This document shows positions 34,418-43,489 of a DNA stretch of 64,000 nt, piece after piece (position 1 is the stretch's first letter; each line of letters opens with the position of its first letter). The notes under the pieces were generated by a model. The model saw only the letters and a program-made list of their open reading frames with translations, did not search any database and was not told the DNA's origin. The translations under genes and the position numbers were made by a program. This DNA comes from Mucilaginibacter paludis DSM 18603. GTDB lineage: Bacteria > Bacteroidota > Bacteroidia > Sphingobacteriales > Sphingobacteriaceae. The DNA is taken from assembly GCF_000166195.2 (NCBI RefSeq), contig NZ_CM001403.1, forward strand, positions 7,304,877 to 7,368,876. The letters are read 5' to 3'.

Positions 34418-34924
34418 ATGAAAATCTCTAACATCCGACCAATCATAGTAAACGGATATGCATTTAATCAGCATCTATTACCTAAAACTCAGGCAGGTCA
34501 AGATTATCAGTCCGGATTCGGCTACAGGATCAATAAGAGTGGATCATTGAACACGATGATCATCAGTTTTAATATTAGCTTGACTGTAGGAGAAAACGAA
34601 GAAGATAGTAGTAGTGTATTAATTCCTTCTGATGATCCAAAGTATTATACAATACACGTTCAAGGCGAGGAACCTACCGAAATATTGGTTTCTTACGACA
34701 GTTCATGCCAATTTGATTTTGAAAGCGAAGGCTTTGATGCTGATATGATATCGTTAACGGAATTTCTACGTGATTATGACACGCATACAAAAACGTTTTT
34801 AAGGAATTACGGATATAAGCCCGTTCTGGATATGGAAAAAAACTTACGTATTCACTACTCTATAAATAAATGTGGGCTTTCAGCAATTGACAATTTACGG
34901 CTAAATAACATGTATGAGTTCTGA
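34418..34924 (+). CDS. Cytosolic protein of island family Z (copy Z1)
   Basis: A 168-residue protein without signal peptide. It is homologous to Z2 (39389-39892) over its whole length. A core of about 48 residues (from SSCQFDFESEGFDADM through YGYKPVLDME) is almost identical in protein and DNA, while the N- and C-terminal parts differ more. The region just before the start codon is also shared. I recognise no family. Strong conservation in the middle and change at the edges is seen in immunity proteins and in genes that recombine. Confidence 0.65.
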   Translation: MKISNIRPIIVNGYAFNQHLLPKTQAGQDYQSGFGYRINKSGSLNTMIISFNISLTVGENEEDSSSVLIPSDDPKYYTIHVQGEEPTEILVSYDSSCQFDFESEGFDADMISLTEFLRDYDTHTKTFLRNYGYKPVLDMEKNLRIHYSINKCGLSAIDNLRLNNMYEF

Positions 34925-35117
34925 ATATAGCGTTACTGGCCTATGAGCGAAGTACTCTTGAATGCCCACGTTGAAACTATGTGAAAATCGGCCTCGGGCA
35001 AACCATCAAAACCTTTACTATTTGCGCCCGACAGCGATAATTTAAATTCGCGGGTACTAATCAATCATTCAATGCATTTATATTAAACATCTAACCTATC
35101 AATCGATCTACCTTTAA

Positions 35118-37154
35118 ATGTTTAAAATCAATCTATTCAATAAAAATAACATTTTAATAAAAGCAGGAATTCGCCTGCTTTTATTAATCATCTGCCAGCA
35201 TAGTTTCAGCGCGTTTTCACAGCGGCCAGCACTCACCATGCAGCAAAAGGTTACTATAGCGATGAATTTCGCGGGTGAAAACAAAGCGGAATTGCAAAAA
35301 GTACTCGACCATTATGGCGCATCAGCCCGCGACAGCCTCAAGCTCAGGGCAGCTTACTTCCTGATCGCCAACATGACGGGGCACTTCAGTTATACCGGAT
35401 ACCAACGACAAGGCGTTGATTCGCTGATCCGTTACATCGTAAAAGCAAAACAGGTAGCCGGAAACGATTTCTGGCAACCGGGAACCTTTATTCAACTGGA
35501 CCGGCTATGGTTCAACGTGATGGCCTATGCCTCGGCGAAGCATTCGGGGCCCGAAAATACGTTTGATAACAAGGCCATATCTGCCAATTTGCTGATCGAG
35601 AACATTGAATATGCTTTTAAAGCCTGGTCGTTGCCCTGGTCGCGTCACTTAAGTTTCGACCAGTTTTGTACTTATGTGCTGCCTTACCGCTTTTATGACG
35701 AACCCTTAGAATCATGGCGACCGCGTTATATGGAAAAGTTCGGCTGGTTAGCTAAAGCGATGGGTAAAAGTACCGACCCCGTTTTGGCCTGTAAGTTAAT
35801 TAATGAATCGCTTCAACGTGAAATTCCTTTTAACAGGGGGCTTGAAAGATACAACAAGGCCCTCAGCCCGAGCGACCTGTTATTAGCAGGACAGGCCAAC
35901 TGCCTTAATCAAGCCGCCGCCGCCAATTTTGCTATGCGTGCTATGGGCATACCGGTGGCGCTTGAGGTAGTGCGGCAGTGGGCAAACCGAAGTTTTGGGC
36001 ATAAGTTTAGTAGTGTAATTGATAAAGAGGGTAACTTTATTTCAATTATAGGAGAAGAATTTCTTCCCCATCAAACCAGGTTACCCTACATAGCTCCAAA
36101 AATTTTCCATTTGGGCTATACCATCCAGGATGATAGTTTGATGAAAGCACGGATGAGCAGCGGCGGCCTGGTGGCCGATTTTGACTGCTTCCAAACTGAT
36201 GCAACCCGGCAGCTTATCCCGGTAAAGGATTTAATGGTGACCATAAGGCCCGGCACTGTTAAACCAGGCGAAACGGTATACCTGTGTGTGTTTGATAACC
36301 GGGATTGGGCACCCGTTTGTGCTTCTGCCTCGCCGGACGGTAAGTCGGTATTATTTAAGGATATGGGGCTGGGCGTACTTTATCTGCCTATGGTTTTGCG
36401 CGATAAATTGATGCCGGTATCATCTCCGCTCATCCTGCAAAACGATCAATCTATCAAGCCGGTCATCGTTAATAAAGGAGCCAACGATACCATCACCCTG
36501 ACGCGGAAATACCCGCTATCGCAGGCCAAGCTCGATTGGCTGTGGCTGATGCTGGATGGAAAATTTGAGGGAGCCGATAATCCGGATTTCTCCGGCGCGA
36601 AGCCCTTATATACCGTTCAAAATCCATTTGCCATGATGCTGAACCGGCGACGGATACCCCGGTCGAATTTTAGGTATGTACGTTACTGTTTCCCAAAGAA
36701 CGCTTACGGCTCACTTGCCGAAATTTGTTTTTACGGAGATTCCTTGTTGAAGCAGCCCTTAAAGGGGCAACTCATTCATTCATCTAAAGTACATGATTCG
36801 GATGTGCAGAAAGCCTTTGACGGTGTTTTAGGAAATTATATCCAAACCCCTGACTCATCGGATTATAATGGCGAGTGGATAGGCCTGGACCTGGGCGAAC
36901 CAAAGGCCATAACCGGGGTTGGATTTAGCCCCCGCAATGATGAAAATGGAATTGATCAGTACATGAGCTATGAGCTCTATTATTGGGACGATCAATGGAT
37001 TTCCCTGGGGCCGGGAACACGCGTTGAGGATCAGATCAGTAAACTAAAATTCAGCAAGGTTCCAAAAGGAGCTTTGCTGTGGCTGCGAAACCATACCGTC
37101 GGAAACGAGGAAAGAATTTTCCTTTATGAAAACCATGCTCAAAAATGGTGGTAG
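35118..37154 (+). CDS. Secreted transglutaminase-like protein with C-terminal discoidin-type domain
   Basis: The 678-residue protein has a signal peptide (cleavage after FSAFS, about residue 34) and a transglutaminase-core region at about 240-330 with the cysteine in GQANCLNQAAAANFAMRAMG and a histidine in RSFGHKFSSV. A beta-rich linker follows, and a C-terminal F5/8 type C-like domain at about 535-675 (KAFDGVLGNYIQTP, WIGLDLGEPKAITGVGF). Such proteins are common in Bacteroidota polysaccharide loci and bind glycans; the papain-fold part may be a peptidase or amidase. Its codon use and GC are like the chromosome, unlike the flanking X, Y and Z genes. Confidence 0.8.
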   Translation: MFKINLFNKNNILIKAGIRLLLLIICQHSFSAFSQRPALTMQQKVTIAMNFAGENKAELQKVLDHYGASARDSLKLRAAYFLIANMTGHFSYTGYQRQGVDSLIRYIVKAKQVAGNDFWQPGTFIQLDRLWFNVMAYASAKHSGPENTFDNKAISANLLIENIEYAFKAWSLPWSRHLSFDQFCTYVLPYRFYDEPLESWRPRYMEKFGWLAKAMGKSTDPVLACKLINESLQREIPFNRGLERYNKALSPSDLLLAGQANCLNQAAAANFAMRAMGIPVALEVVRQWANRSFGHKFSSVIDKEGNFISIIGEEFLPHQTRLPYIAPKIFHLGYTIQDDSLMKARMSSGGLVADFDCFQTDATRQLIPVKDLMVTIRPGTVKPGETVYLCVFDNRDWAPVCASASPDGKSVLFKDMGLGVLYLPMVLRDKLMPVSSPLILQNDQSIKPVIVNKGANDTITLTRKYPLSQAKLDWLWLMLDGKFEGADNPDFSGAKPLYTVQNPFAMMLNRRRIPRSNFRYVRYCFPKNAYGSLAEICFYGDSLLKQPLKGQLIHSSKVHDSDVQKAFDGVLGNYIQTPDSSDYNGEWIGLDLGEPKAITGVGFSPRNDENGIDQYMSYELYYWDDQWISLGPGTRVEDQISKLKFSKVPKGALLWLRNHTVGNEERIFLYENHAQKWW

Positions 37155-37226
37155 GGGAGATGAATGGATACTGATGTTTGATGATAATAACATTGCTGAA
37201 TATTAATGGACATTTTTAAGCTAATC

Positions 37227-37868
37227 ATGAAAAAGATTATAGTCAATATCATTCAGGCGGCCCTTTTCTTATTCCCAATTATTGGAGTAACCGGGGCCAA
37301 GGCACAACACAAGGAAGTTCAATTGACCAAGTTTGATAAAAATCAGGTCACGGTAACCAGCGAAAACGTAAAGGTTTTTCTAAATATTGATACTGTTCAG
37401 CCGCTATCTGATCAAGGAATTAAATTTTCGATTAAACTAAAGAATCTAAGTAACGACGATATCAAAATATATAATGTTTTAGATCTGTTGGGTTTCTATT
37501 TAATGGATGAATCCGGAAAGATTGTGGGTATACCCCATGTTTCCAAGTTCCTATCCAACACCAATTCTTATAAATATGAGGCATTTATCGTTGAACAAAT
37601 AAGGGATAATGGCAAGAGGGAGAACCTGAAAATGGAAAACGAAAAATTTATAGACATTAAAAACGGTGGAACATTCGAGATTACACTGAGAATTCCTAAA
37701 ATCCAGGGGGGAGACGGAACCAATTTCTATTCGAAAAGCAGAGTGTCATTACCGAAAGGCAAGTATAGCTTCAAACTCGGCCTCACGCTGATAGAGATGA
37801 AAAATGGTGTAAATGGCTCTCCGGAAAGTTTGGACTTGCCGCCGGTGACTTTTTCCTATGGGAATTGA
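37227..37868 (+). CDS. Secreted protein of island family X (copy X2)
   Basis: A 213-residue protein with the start set at ATG 37227 (MKKIIVNII), the position matching X1. Signal peptide ends near GAKAQ. It matches X1 over the whole length, with most differences in the C-terminal third, and the DNA match continues past the stop codon (GAACGATTGG). X1 is followed by L2, but X2 is followed directly by Y2 after 47 bases. This looks like a duplication from which a lipoprotein gene was lost or to which one was added. Confidence 0.7.
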   Translation: MKKIIVNIIQAALFLFPIIGVTGAKAQHKEVQLTKFDKNQVTVTSENVKVFLNIDTVQPLSDQGIKFSIKLKNLSNDDIKIYNVLDLLGFYLMDESGKIVGIPHVSKFLSNTNSYKYEAFIVEQIRDNGKRENLKMENEKFIDIKNGGTFEITLRIPKIQGGDGTNFYSKSRVSLPKGKYSFKLGLTLIEMKNGVNGSPESLDLPPVTFSYGN

Positions 37869-37915
37869 ACGATTGGACCATAGCCAACAAATAGACACTT
37901 TAGCACAATAACGAT

Positions 37916-38677
37916 ATGAAGAAATTAAAAATTACTACACTGCTATTACTGCCTTTGTCTTTTTATGGTTTCAGGAATTTTATTCCTGAAACCATAAAAA
38001 ATCAACTCACGGCGATCAGTTTTATATACAACGTGCAAGTCATCAATCCAAGGGACGGGCAGGCTGTTCTTTTGAATGATACAACCAACTTTTATTATGA
38101 CACACGTTATACCATCTATGAGTTACCTTATTGTCGCTATTATAGTAAAGACTCTCTCGATCAAAATTTTAAGGTTACAAATTACCATCAATGGATAGAA
38201 AAGGGTACAAGCTTCTTCATATATAACAATGTAAACCCAATCGGTTTGATGTATGATTCTTTAACTGTAGTAAAGCCCCGAAAAATGCCTGTCGATTCAT
38301 TTTTGAAAGCTCAAATGTTTAAGGATAATCCATTTTTTGCGGCAAATAACGAAACTTTGTCAAGTACATCCACAGAAAACGGAGTCTTGGTAAAAAAATA
38401 CAGTACGATTAACCAATATGAAAATACCGTTGCCGATAGTTGTTATTACTATTTTGATAAAAATTTAAGTGATGTAAAATATTCATTTTCAACATACTTA
38501 GATTCGTTGGAACATTCGAAAGTATTCAAGATGAAATTCATTTTTTTGAAAAAAACGTATAAAAATAAGGAATTTCCTGCCAGGGTATTAGTTTTTCAAA
38601 TCAAGCGAAATGACTCAGTGAAAAAGGAAGTTATAGATTTTTATAAAAAATTCATGGCATCTAAAGAGAACTATTAA
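37916..38677 (+). CDS. Secreted protein of island family Y (copy Y2) with hairpin in its 5' coding part
   Basis: The 253-residue protein has a signal peptide (LKITTLLLLPLSFYGF) and matches Y1 over residues of about 35-235. Near its N-terminus the coding DNA contains a perfect 19-base-pair inverted repeat (37960-38000), which is listed separately. Y1 has nothing like it there. The rest is AT-rich, with many Lys, Asn and Tyr codons. Function unknown. Confidence 0.65.
   Translation: MKKLKITTLLLLPLSFYGFRNFIPETIKNQLTAISFIYNVQVINPRDGQAVLLNDTTNFYYDTRYTIYELPYCRYYSKDSLDQNFKVTNYHQWIEKGTSFFIYNNVNPIGLMYDSLTVVKPRKMPVDSFLKAQMFKDNPFFAANNETLSSTSTENGVLVKKYSTINQYENTVADSCYYYFDKNLSDVKYSFSTYLDSLEHSKVFKMKFIFLKKTYKNKEFPARVLVFQIKRNDSVKKEVIDFYKKFMASKENY
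37960..38000. repeat. Perfect 19-bp inverted repeat inside the Y2 coding sequence
   Basis: TTTTTATGGTTTCAGGAAT (37960-37978) and its exact reverse complement (37982-38000) are separated by only three bases. The repeat encodes residues about 16-28 of Y2 at the end of the signal peptide. In mRNA this would be a very stable stem about 45 bases after the start codon and could hinder or time translation; in DNA it could be a recombination or protein-binding site. Confidence 0.85.
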
Positions 38678-38713
38678 CAAAAAAATCATCAATTGTTTCA
38701 CCAACAGGGGTTT

Positions 38714-39222
38714 ATGAACCTTGTAGTTAAATTTTCATTGTGTTTACGATTACATCTTACATGCAGTATGCCCAGGCTCAGAATAAGAAGTTATCTGAAT
38801 CGACAGGTTTTATTATTTATACGGGCGAAGATATAGTCCCTATGCAAGTTTTGTTTATTCCTGCCAAAATAGAGGAAACTTTGGAAAAGACAATTGAGAT
38901 TAATTTCAACGGTAAAACGGTAAATATGGCATATTCGCTTTTCTTTGTTCAAATAGGGCGTATTTTGCCGAATTTAAGCGAGGTTATGCAAAAAATCAGC
39001 TACATGCCCGCCAAGTATGGCTTGATAGAGAACCCTGCGAAAATATGTATCGGAAAATTCGTTTTTGACCTTTCTTATGCCGAAAATAAAGATCCGGACA
39101 CTCCTGAAGATACCACGATTCATAGCACAGTTATAAACATTAGTGGGCGGACATACCAGCTGAAGGTGATGGATTGGCCTGATGCCAACGGAGCCCCCAA
39201 ATTGTTTATAAAGCTTCCTTAA
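38714..39222 (+). pseudogene. Secreted island protein W, signal peptide apparently split by a frameshift
   Basis: The frame from GTG 38740 encodes 160 residues that begin with the end of a signal peptide (TSYMQYAQAQNKK) but lack its charged start. In another frame, ATG 38714 gives MNLVVKFSL, and a one-base insertion near 38738-38740 would join the two into a perfect signal peptide of about 23 residues. So either the gene is frameshifted or there is a sequence error. The rest (MQVLFIPAKIEETLEKTIEI, ISGRTYQLKVMDW) is beta-rich and not recognised. No paralogue is in the window. It lies between Y2 and Z2. Confidence 0.5.
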
Positions 39223-39388
39223 GAGGTGTCATGGTCTGAATAATAGCCTTGAATTTACACATCATTAAAATAACACCCCTTTTAATGAATGTATTTAGCT
39301 GATAGCCGCATTCTAAATATTTATGAAAAGTTAAAAAGCAAGAAAAAGCAAATAATGCCCATCATAATTAAAATTCAATTCTTTGCCG

Positions 39389-39892
39389 ATGAAAATATTT
39401 AATATCCAACCGATTAAAATAACCGAATACATATTCAACGAGCAGTTATTAGCTAAAACTCTAACAGATCAAAGTTATGGGTCCAGCTTCAGCATAACAG
39501 GCAAAAAGGTTGAATCATTGAACACGATGATCATCAGCTATAATATTAACTACACTGTAGGCGAAGGCGGAAACGATCGTAGGGTATTTATCCCTTCTGA
39601 TGATCCAACTCAATATACAATACACGTTGAATTTGAGGAGTGTACCGAACTATTAGTTTCTTACAACAGTTCCTGTCAATTTGATTTTGAAAGCGAAGGC
39701 TTTGATGCTGATATGATATCGCTAACGGAATTTCTACGTGATTACGACACGCATACAAAAACGTTTTTAATGAATTACGGATATAAACCAGTTCTGGATA
39801 TGGAAGAAGACTCACGTATTCGCTCCCCTTTACATGAAAATGCTCTTGTAGCAATTGAAAATTTACGGCTAAATAACCTATATGAGTTTTAA
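39389..39892 (+). CDS. Cytosolic protein of island family Z (copy Z2)
   Basis: The 167-residue protein starts at ATG 39389 (MKIFNIQPIKI), matching Z1; an ATG six bases upstream is not conserved. No signal peptide. The core FDFESEGFDADMISLTEF, then DYDTHTKTFL and NYGYKPVLDM, is nearly identical to Z1, with different flanks. The bases just before the start (CAATTCTNTGCCGATGAAAAT) are also shared, so the leader was duplicated with the gene. Function unknown. Confidence 0.65.
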   Translation: MKIFNIQPIKITEYIFNEQLLAKTLTDQSYGSSFSITGKKVESLNTMIISYNINYTVGEGGNDRRVFIPSDDPTQYTIHVEFEECTELLVSYNSSCQFDFESEGFDADMISLTEFLRDYDTHTKTFLMNYGYKPVLDMEEDSRIRSPLHENALVAIENLRLNNLYEF

Positions 39893-39973
39893 AGGTAAAA
39901 CTTTACTCCTCAATAATTACATGATATTTAGCTTGTACTACAGGTTATTGGGTTTAAAATGTAACAAACAGCC

Positions 39974-40504
39974 ATGAAAAATATTTTGAAATTCTCAATC
40001 ATTACAGTTTTATTATTTTCATTAACCAATGGCTTAAAAGCCCAGATAAAACTTACTTACAACCCTAAAAGAATTAAACCATTAACCGAGGACAGCCTTT
40101 TTAATGATTTTCGGAATGCAATCTATTATACTTACTATCACCCATCTTATATGAGCAATAAAAAGCCAATTTTCACTATGCTGAAAATAACGCTCGATTG
40201 GCAAGGGAAAGTAACAGACCTCGGGTTTTCAGATAGTGCTGATTCGGTATTTGTTAACGCGTTTGCCAATAAAGCAAAACAATACGACTTTAAGGCAACG
40301 ATAGAAACGTATGCAAAAGTAAAGTCATTAACCAAAATCTCGCTGATAATCCCGGTTTATTTTGAGCCAAGCTATGAGAAGAAAGAGCATGCTTTTACTT
40401 ACGGCGAACTGGAAGGTTTGATGAAATTTAACAAGCGTAGCTTTGAAGGGCCCGCCATTTTTTATCCTGAAATGAATATTGCACTTGGGGAAATGAATTT
40501 TTAA
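39974..40504 (+). CDS. Secreted hypothetical protein, 176 aa
   Basis: It has a clean signal peptide (MKNILKFSIITVLLFSL, cleavage near LKAQ). The mature part (TMLKITLDWQGKVTDLGFSDSAD..., SLTKISLIIPVYF) faintly resembles the TonB C-terminal-like fold that occurs in many short Bacteroidota secreted proteins, with a strand of type LDWQGKV followed by a helix with FVNAFANKAKQYDF and a final strand. No catalytic residue stands out. It belongs to the plus-strand run of island genes. Confidence 0.6.
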   Translation: MKNILKFSIITVLLFSLTNGLKAQIKLTYNPKRIKPLTEDSLFNDFRNAIYYTYYHPSYMSNKKPIFTMLKITLDWQGKVTDLGFSDSADSVFVNAFANKAKQYDFKATIETYAKVKSLTKISLIIPVYFEPSYEKKEHAFTYGELEGLMKFNKRSFEGPAIFYPEMNIALGEMNF

Positions 40505-40603
40505 GCCCTTTTACCGAAGCATCGGGGATTGGGTTACAACATTCAGCCAAATGCGGACTATATCGTTCATTTATAAGTTGTGGCGATTTTTAAAAAAGCT
40601 TTT

Positions 40604-41191
40604 ATGTTAAAGGAAAAAGTACTGAGCGCTATTGAATTTTATTATCCCAAAGGGATTGATGAAACCTATGAAAACGAAAAATACTATCAGTCGGAACAAA
40701 CAGCAAGGTACGACCAAGCTTTGCGTTTTGCAGGTTCAAGATATGGAATAGAGTGGCAGGGACTTCTTGATGAAGTTGACAAAATGAGGATACCATACCT
40801 TGACTATTCGCACATACCTTGGCCTGATTCGGTTGGCCCGTATTACAACAGTTGCTTTCATGTGCATTTTAAGATAAAAGAGCACATGCTCATCCTATTG
40901 GTCAGTGCTTTTTTTAAGTCGTATAATTTTTTAGTGATTAATGTTGAAGGCCCTAAACAAAAAGATTACTTTCCGGTGTGGAGCAACTATACGGAGAACG
41001 TTTTAATAAAACATAATCTATTGAAAGCCTTGCTGGAAAAGTTCTACCCGGATTATGTAGAGTTGCCTCATGAGCTGATGGCGATGCAGGTTCCTGATTT
41101 TTCTGTTCAGCCATTTGAACCCGGCGAGGCAAGGGTTTTTCATTATTTGTATACGATGTTAACGTTGTTTGATGATATATTATGGCAGTAA
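40604..41191 (+). CDS. Cytosolic hypothetical protein, 195 aa, possibly immunity-like
   Basis: The start is set at ATG 40604 (MLKEKVLSAI); an in-frame GTG lies at 40580. No signal peptide or membrane helix. The sequence mixes helices with aromatic-rich parts (AIEFYYPKGIDETYENEKYY, SYNFLVINVEGPKQKDYFPVW) and has an acidic C-terminus (TLFDDILWQ). Small acidic cytosolic proteins of this kind behind toxin genes are often immunity proteins, but I cannot match it to a known immunity family. Confidence 0.6.
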   Translation: MLKEKVLSAIEFYYPKGIDETYENEKYYQSEQTARYDQALRFAGSRYGIEWQGLLDEVDKMRIPYLDYSHIPWPDSVGPYYNSCFHVHFKIKEHMLILLVSAFFKSYNFLVINVEGPKQKDYFPVWSNYTENVLIKHNLLKALLEKFYPDYVELPHELMAMQVPDFSVQPFEPGEARVFHYLYTMLTLFDDILWQ

Positions 41192-41351
41192 ATGAGGTAA
41201 CTGATAAATGAATATGAAAAAATTAATCACTTTAATGATAAAGACAACTTAAATACAATTGAAAAATGATTAAGGGAAAAAGTACAACATTCAGGGAGCA
41301 ATGTTTCTACCGCAGGAGCAACATATTATTAACTAATACCGAAAATCAACC

Positions 41352-41825
41352 ATGAGATCAATCGCAATAATTTTATTATTCATGACCTGCTGCCATTTTG
41401 CGACAGCGCAGGAAATAAAAATACAGCCTTTAAAAAAAGTATATCATATTAATCATGAAACGGCTTACTGTAACGTACGTAACCAAAGCTCTCTGTATAA
41501 TATTTATTACCGGGTGGGTTTGGAGATTACAAAAAAGGAACTACCGATAGGAGAAACTGATGACGTATATAAGCTTCTTCCAACAAAGGAGATCAAAATA
41601 ACCAAATTTACTAAACTCAAACCTAAACAAATGATAGGCGGCAGAATAGAAGCAGAATGTATCGGAAAAGAGAGCCTATACGGTATCTCCCAGATTATTC
41701 GTAACGGCAATTTAAATGATTATGATTTTAGGTTTAAGGTAGTTTACGGTAAGGATACAAGTTCAGTTAATAAGGTAATGTATTCAACCTCATTTAAAAT
41801 TGCTAAAAAGAGTTTAGTTCGCTGA
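41352..41825 (+). CDS. Secreted hypothetical protein, 157 aa
   Basis: A signal peptide (MRSIAIILLFMTCCHFATAQ) is followed by a beta-rich domain of about 135 residues (CNVRNQSSLYNIYYRVGLEI, YDFRFKVVYGKDTS). The pattern is like an immunoglobulin-type single domain, similar in style to family X but without clear sequence match. The 160 bases before it hold no gene I can support. Function unknown. Confidence 0.6.
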   Translation: MRSIAIILLFMTCCHFATAQEIKIQPLKKVYHINHETAYCNVRNQSSLYNIYYRVGLEITKKELPIGETDDVYKLLPTKEIKITKFTKLKPKQMIGGRIEAECIGKESLYGISQIIRNGNLNDYDFRFKVVYGKDTSSVNKVMYSTSFKIAKKSLVR

Positions 41826-41941
41826 TTTACAATATTTTAATTTGATTGAATTACATGTGTTTAAGATGGCTATCAAAGCAACTATTGTATATGCTTAAGG
41901 GGAATTTGATGTAACAATAAGTTATATATCAATAAAAAATC

Positions 41942-42379
41942 ATGAAAAAGCTACCAATTTTATTCGCGTTATCAGGCCTGATCCTGTGCATGTCTTTTAG
42001 AACAGAAGACGATTTAAGTTTTGTAAAATCGTTTGTCAGGGATTTATCGTCCAATCATTATCAATCCAAGACAATCATCTCCAATTACTTCTGTACAATG
42101 AGTGAGGAAAATCATGAAGAGAAGTTAAAAGTTATAGAAATTCAATTAAAAAGTATTCATAAGTATCTTTTAATGGGCGGAGTAAAAATCGAAAAATATT
42201 CAGCAATCCCAGCTAAAGATCAAAATATCATTATTGAAGAAGCTAAGAAAAAAGATATTTACCGCGTGTCGGGTCGGCAAGGATTGATTTTTTTTATTCT
42301 AATGGAAAATAAACAGATAAGCTCAATTTCCACTCTTAATAAAGGAGGGAGCAGGGTCATCATTAAGATATGTGATTAA
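41942..42379 (+). CDS. Secreted hypothetical protein, 145 aa
   Basis: The N-terminus is a signal peptide (KKLPILFALSGLILCMSF). The mature part of about 125 residues has an alpha-beta pattern (EEKLKVIEIQLKSIHKYL; YRVSGRQGLIFFILMENKQISSISTLNKGG) that recalls small NTF2-like or DUF-type periplasmic proteins, with no family match I trust. AT-rich, plus strand, 116 bases after the previous gene. Confidence 0.6.
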   Translation: MKKLPILFALSGLILCMSFRTEDDLSFVKSFVRDLSSNHYQSKTIISNYFCTMSEENHEEKLKVIEIQLKSIHKYLLMGGVKIEKYSAIPAKDQNIIIEEAKKKDIYRVSGRQGLIFFILMENKQISSISTLNKGGSRVIIKICD

Positions 42380-42510
42380 ATTGGCTTTTATCATACAATC
42401 AAAAAACAGAATGCTATTATCGCCCTCAAGATAATATTTGTTAATTTTTTATTGATTAATTGTTAATTTTAGTTCCTGTTTGCGTGTCACTCAAGTAACT
42501 ATGTCCTTAG

Positions 42511-42539
42511 AAAAAGGAGTTAATTCCCTGCTCCTTTTC
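42511..42539 (+). terminator. Probable rho-independent terminator
   Basis: AAAAGGAG (42511-42518) and CTCCTTTT (42530-42537) form an eight-base-pair stem followed by T-rich sequence. It lies 130 bases after the 145-residue protein gene and would end the transcript of the preceding island genes. The remaining 260 bases up to the next gene are AT-rich and hold no gene I can support. Confidence 0.5.
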
Positions 42540-42808
42540 TGCCGTTTTGTTCTTTAATTCAATTGTTTACTACAGGTTAATTTTATTAAATAGCATTTTT
42601 TGTTTTGTTCTACCCACGTAAATTGCTGCTGTTTGATTATCTAAAATAAGTATTGTGTATTTGTTTTATTACTATATATTTATTGAAATTTAAGAGTTCT
42701 TTGGGGGGTAATAAGTTTAATATTTATTTCACATTTGGTTAATAAACTGTTTTGGTCAAATAATAACTCCTGCACCAGCCGCAGCCAGTTTGGGAAAATA
42801 TGGTAACT

Positions 42809-43489
42809 ATGAAGAATATTATAAATGGGTTAACTTTATATTTGGCTATCGCTATCAATATAGGTTGCAATAGTAATTCGCCGAAACAGATTGCGAAGAA
42901 AAATAACTCGATTGATACTACCCACTCTGTTAAAATAGATACGGCACATTCCGTTAAAATAGATAACTACTGGGTAACACCCAAAAAATACCTTGAATTT
43001 AATTCGCTTGGTAAAGAAAATTCAGATACTCTTACTTTAGTAATTTGTAGTGATTATGTTTATTCGCCATTTGGAAGCATAAAAGATAGCTTGGGTTTAA
43101 AGTTAAGTTTGCTTAATAACTTCAGCATTACTGATAGGCTTTACAGTACCGATATTGAACCACAAAAATTGCAAATATTGAAATTTAAGAATAGTAGATT
43201 AATGTTGTTTTTTGATAGTGATCCGGAAGCATCAACACATTCATACATTCTTAAAGGCGAGATACATGACATAGAAGTTCGATTTACAAATAACATTAAG
43301 ATCGGGATGTCTACAGGCGATTTTTATAAAAGTTTCTTCGATTATTTTCCTGAAGAAATTCAACAGCGATATAAATATGTTCAATTTGAGTCTTGTGTAG
43401 AGGATATAAAACACATCTATACTTTTAACAACAATAAATTATCATCGGTTAAATTTATTTCGGATACATACTGGAAACTCGACTATTAG
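42809..43489 (+). CDS. Hypothetical lipoprotein with a short tandem repeat, 226 aa
   Basis: Start set at ATG 42809 (MKNIINGLTLY); the ATG at 42800 is possible. The lipobox cysteine is near residue 20 (AINIGCNSNS). After it, the sequence (T/A)HSVKID occurs twice in tandem, encoded by two near-copies of 24 bases (about 42919-42966), then a domain of about 170 residues with unknown fold. It closes the run of plus-strand island genes. Function unknown. Confidence 0.6.
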   Translation: MKNIINGLTLYLAIAINIGCNSNSPKQIAKKNNSIDTTHSVKIDTAHSVKIDNYWVTPKKYLEFNSLGKENSDTLTLVICSDYVYSPFGSIKDSLGLKLSLLNNFSITDRLYSTDIEPQKLQILKFKNSRLMLFFDSDPEASTHSYILKGEIHDIEVRFTNNIKIGMSTGDFYKSFFDYFPEEIQQRYKYVQFESCVEDIKHIYTFNNNKLSSVKFISDTYWKLDY

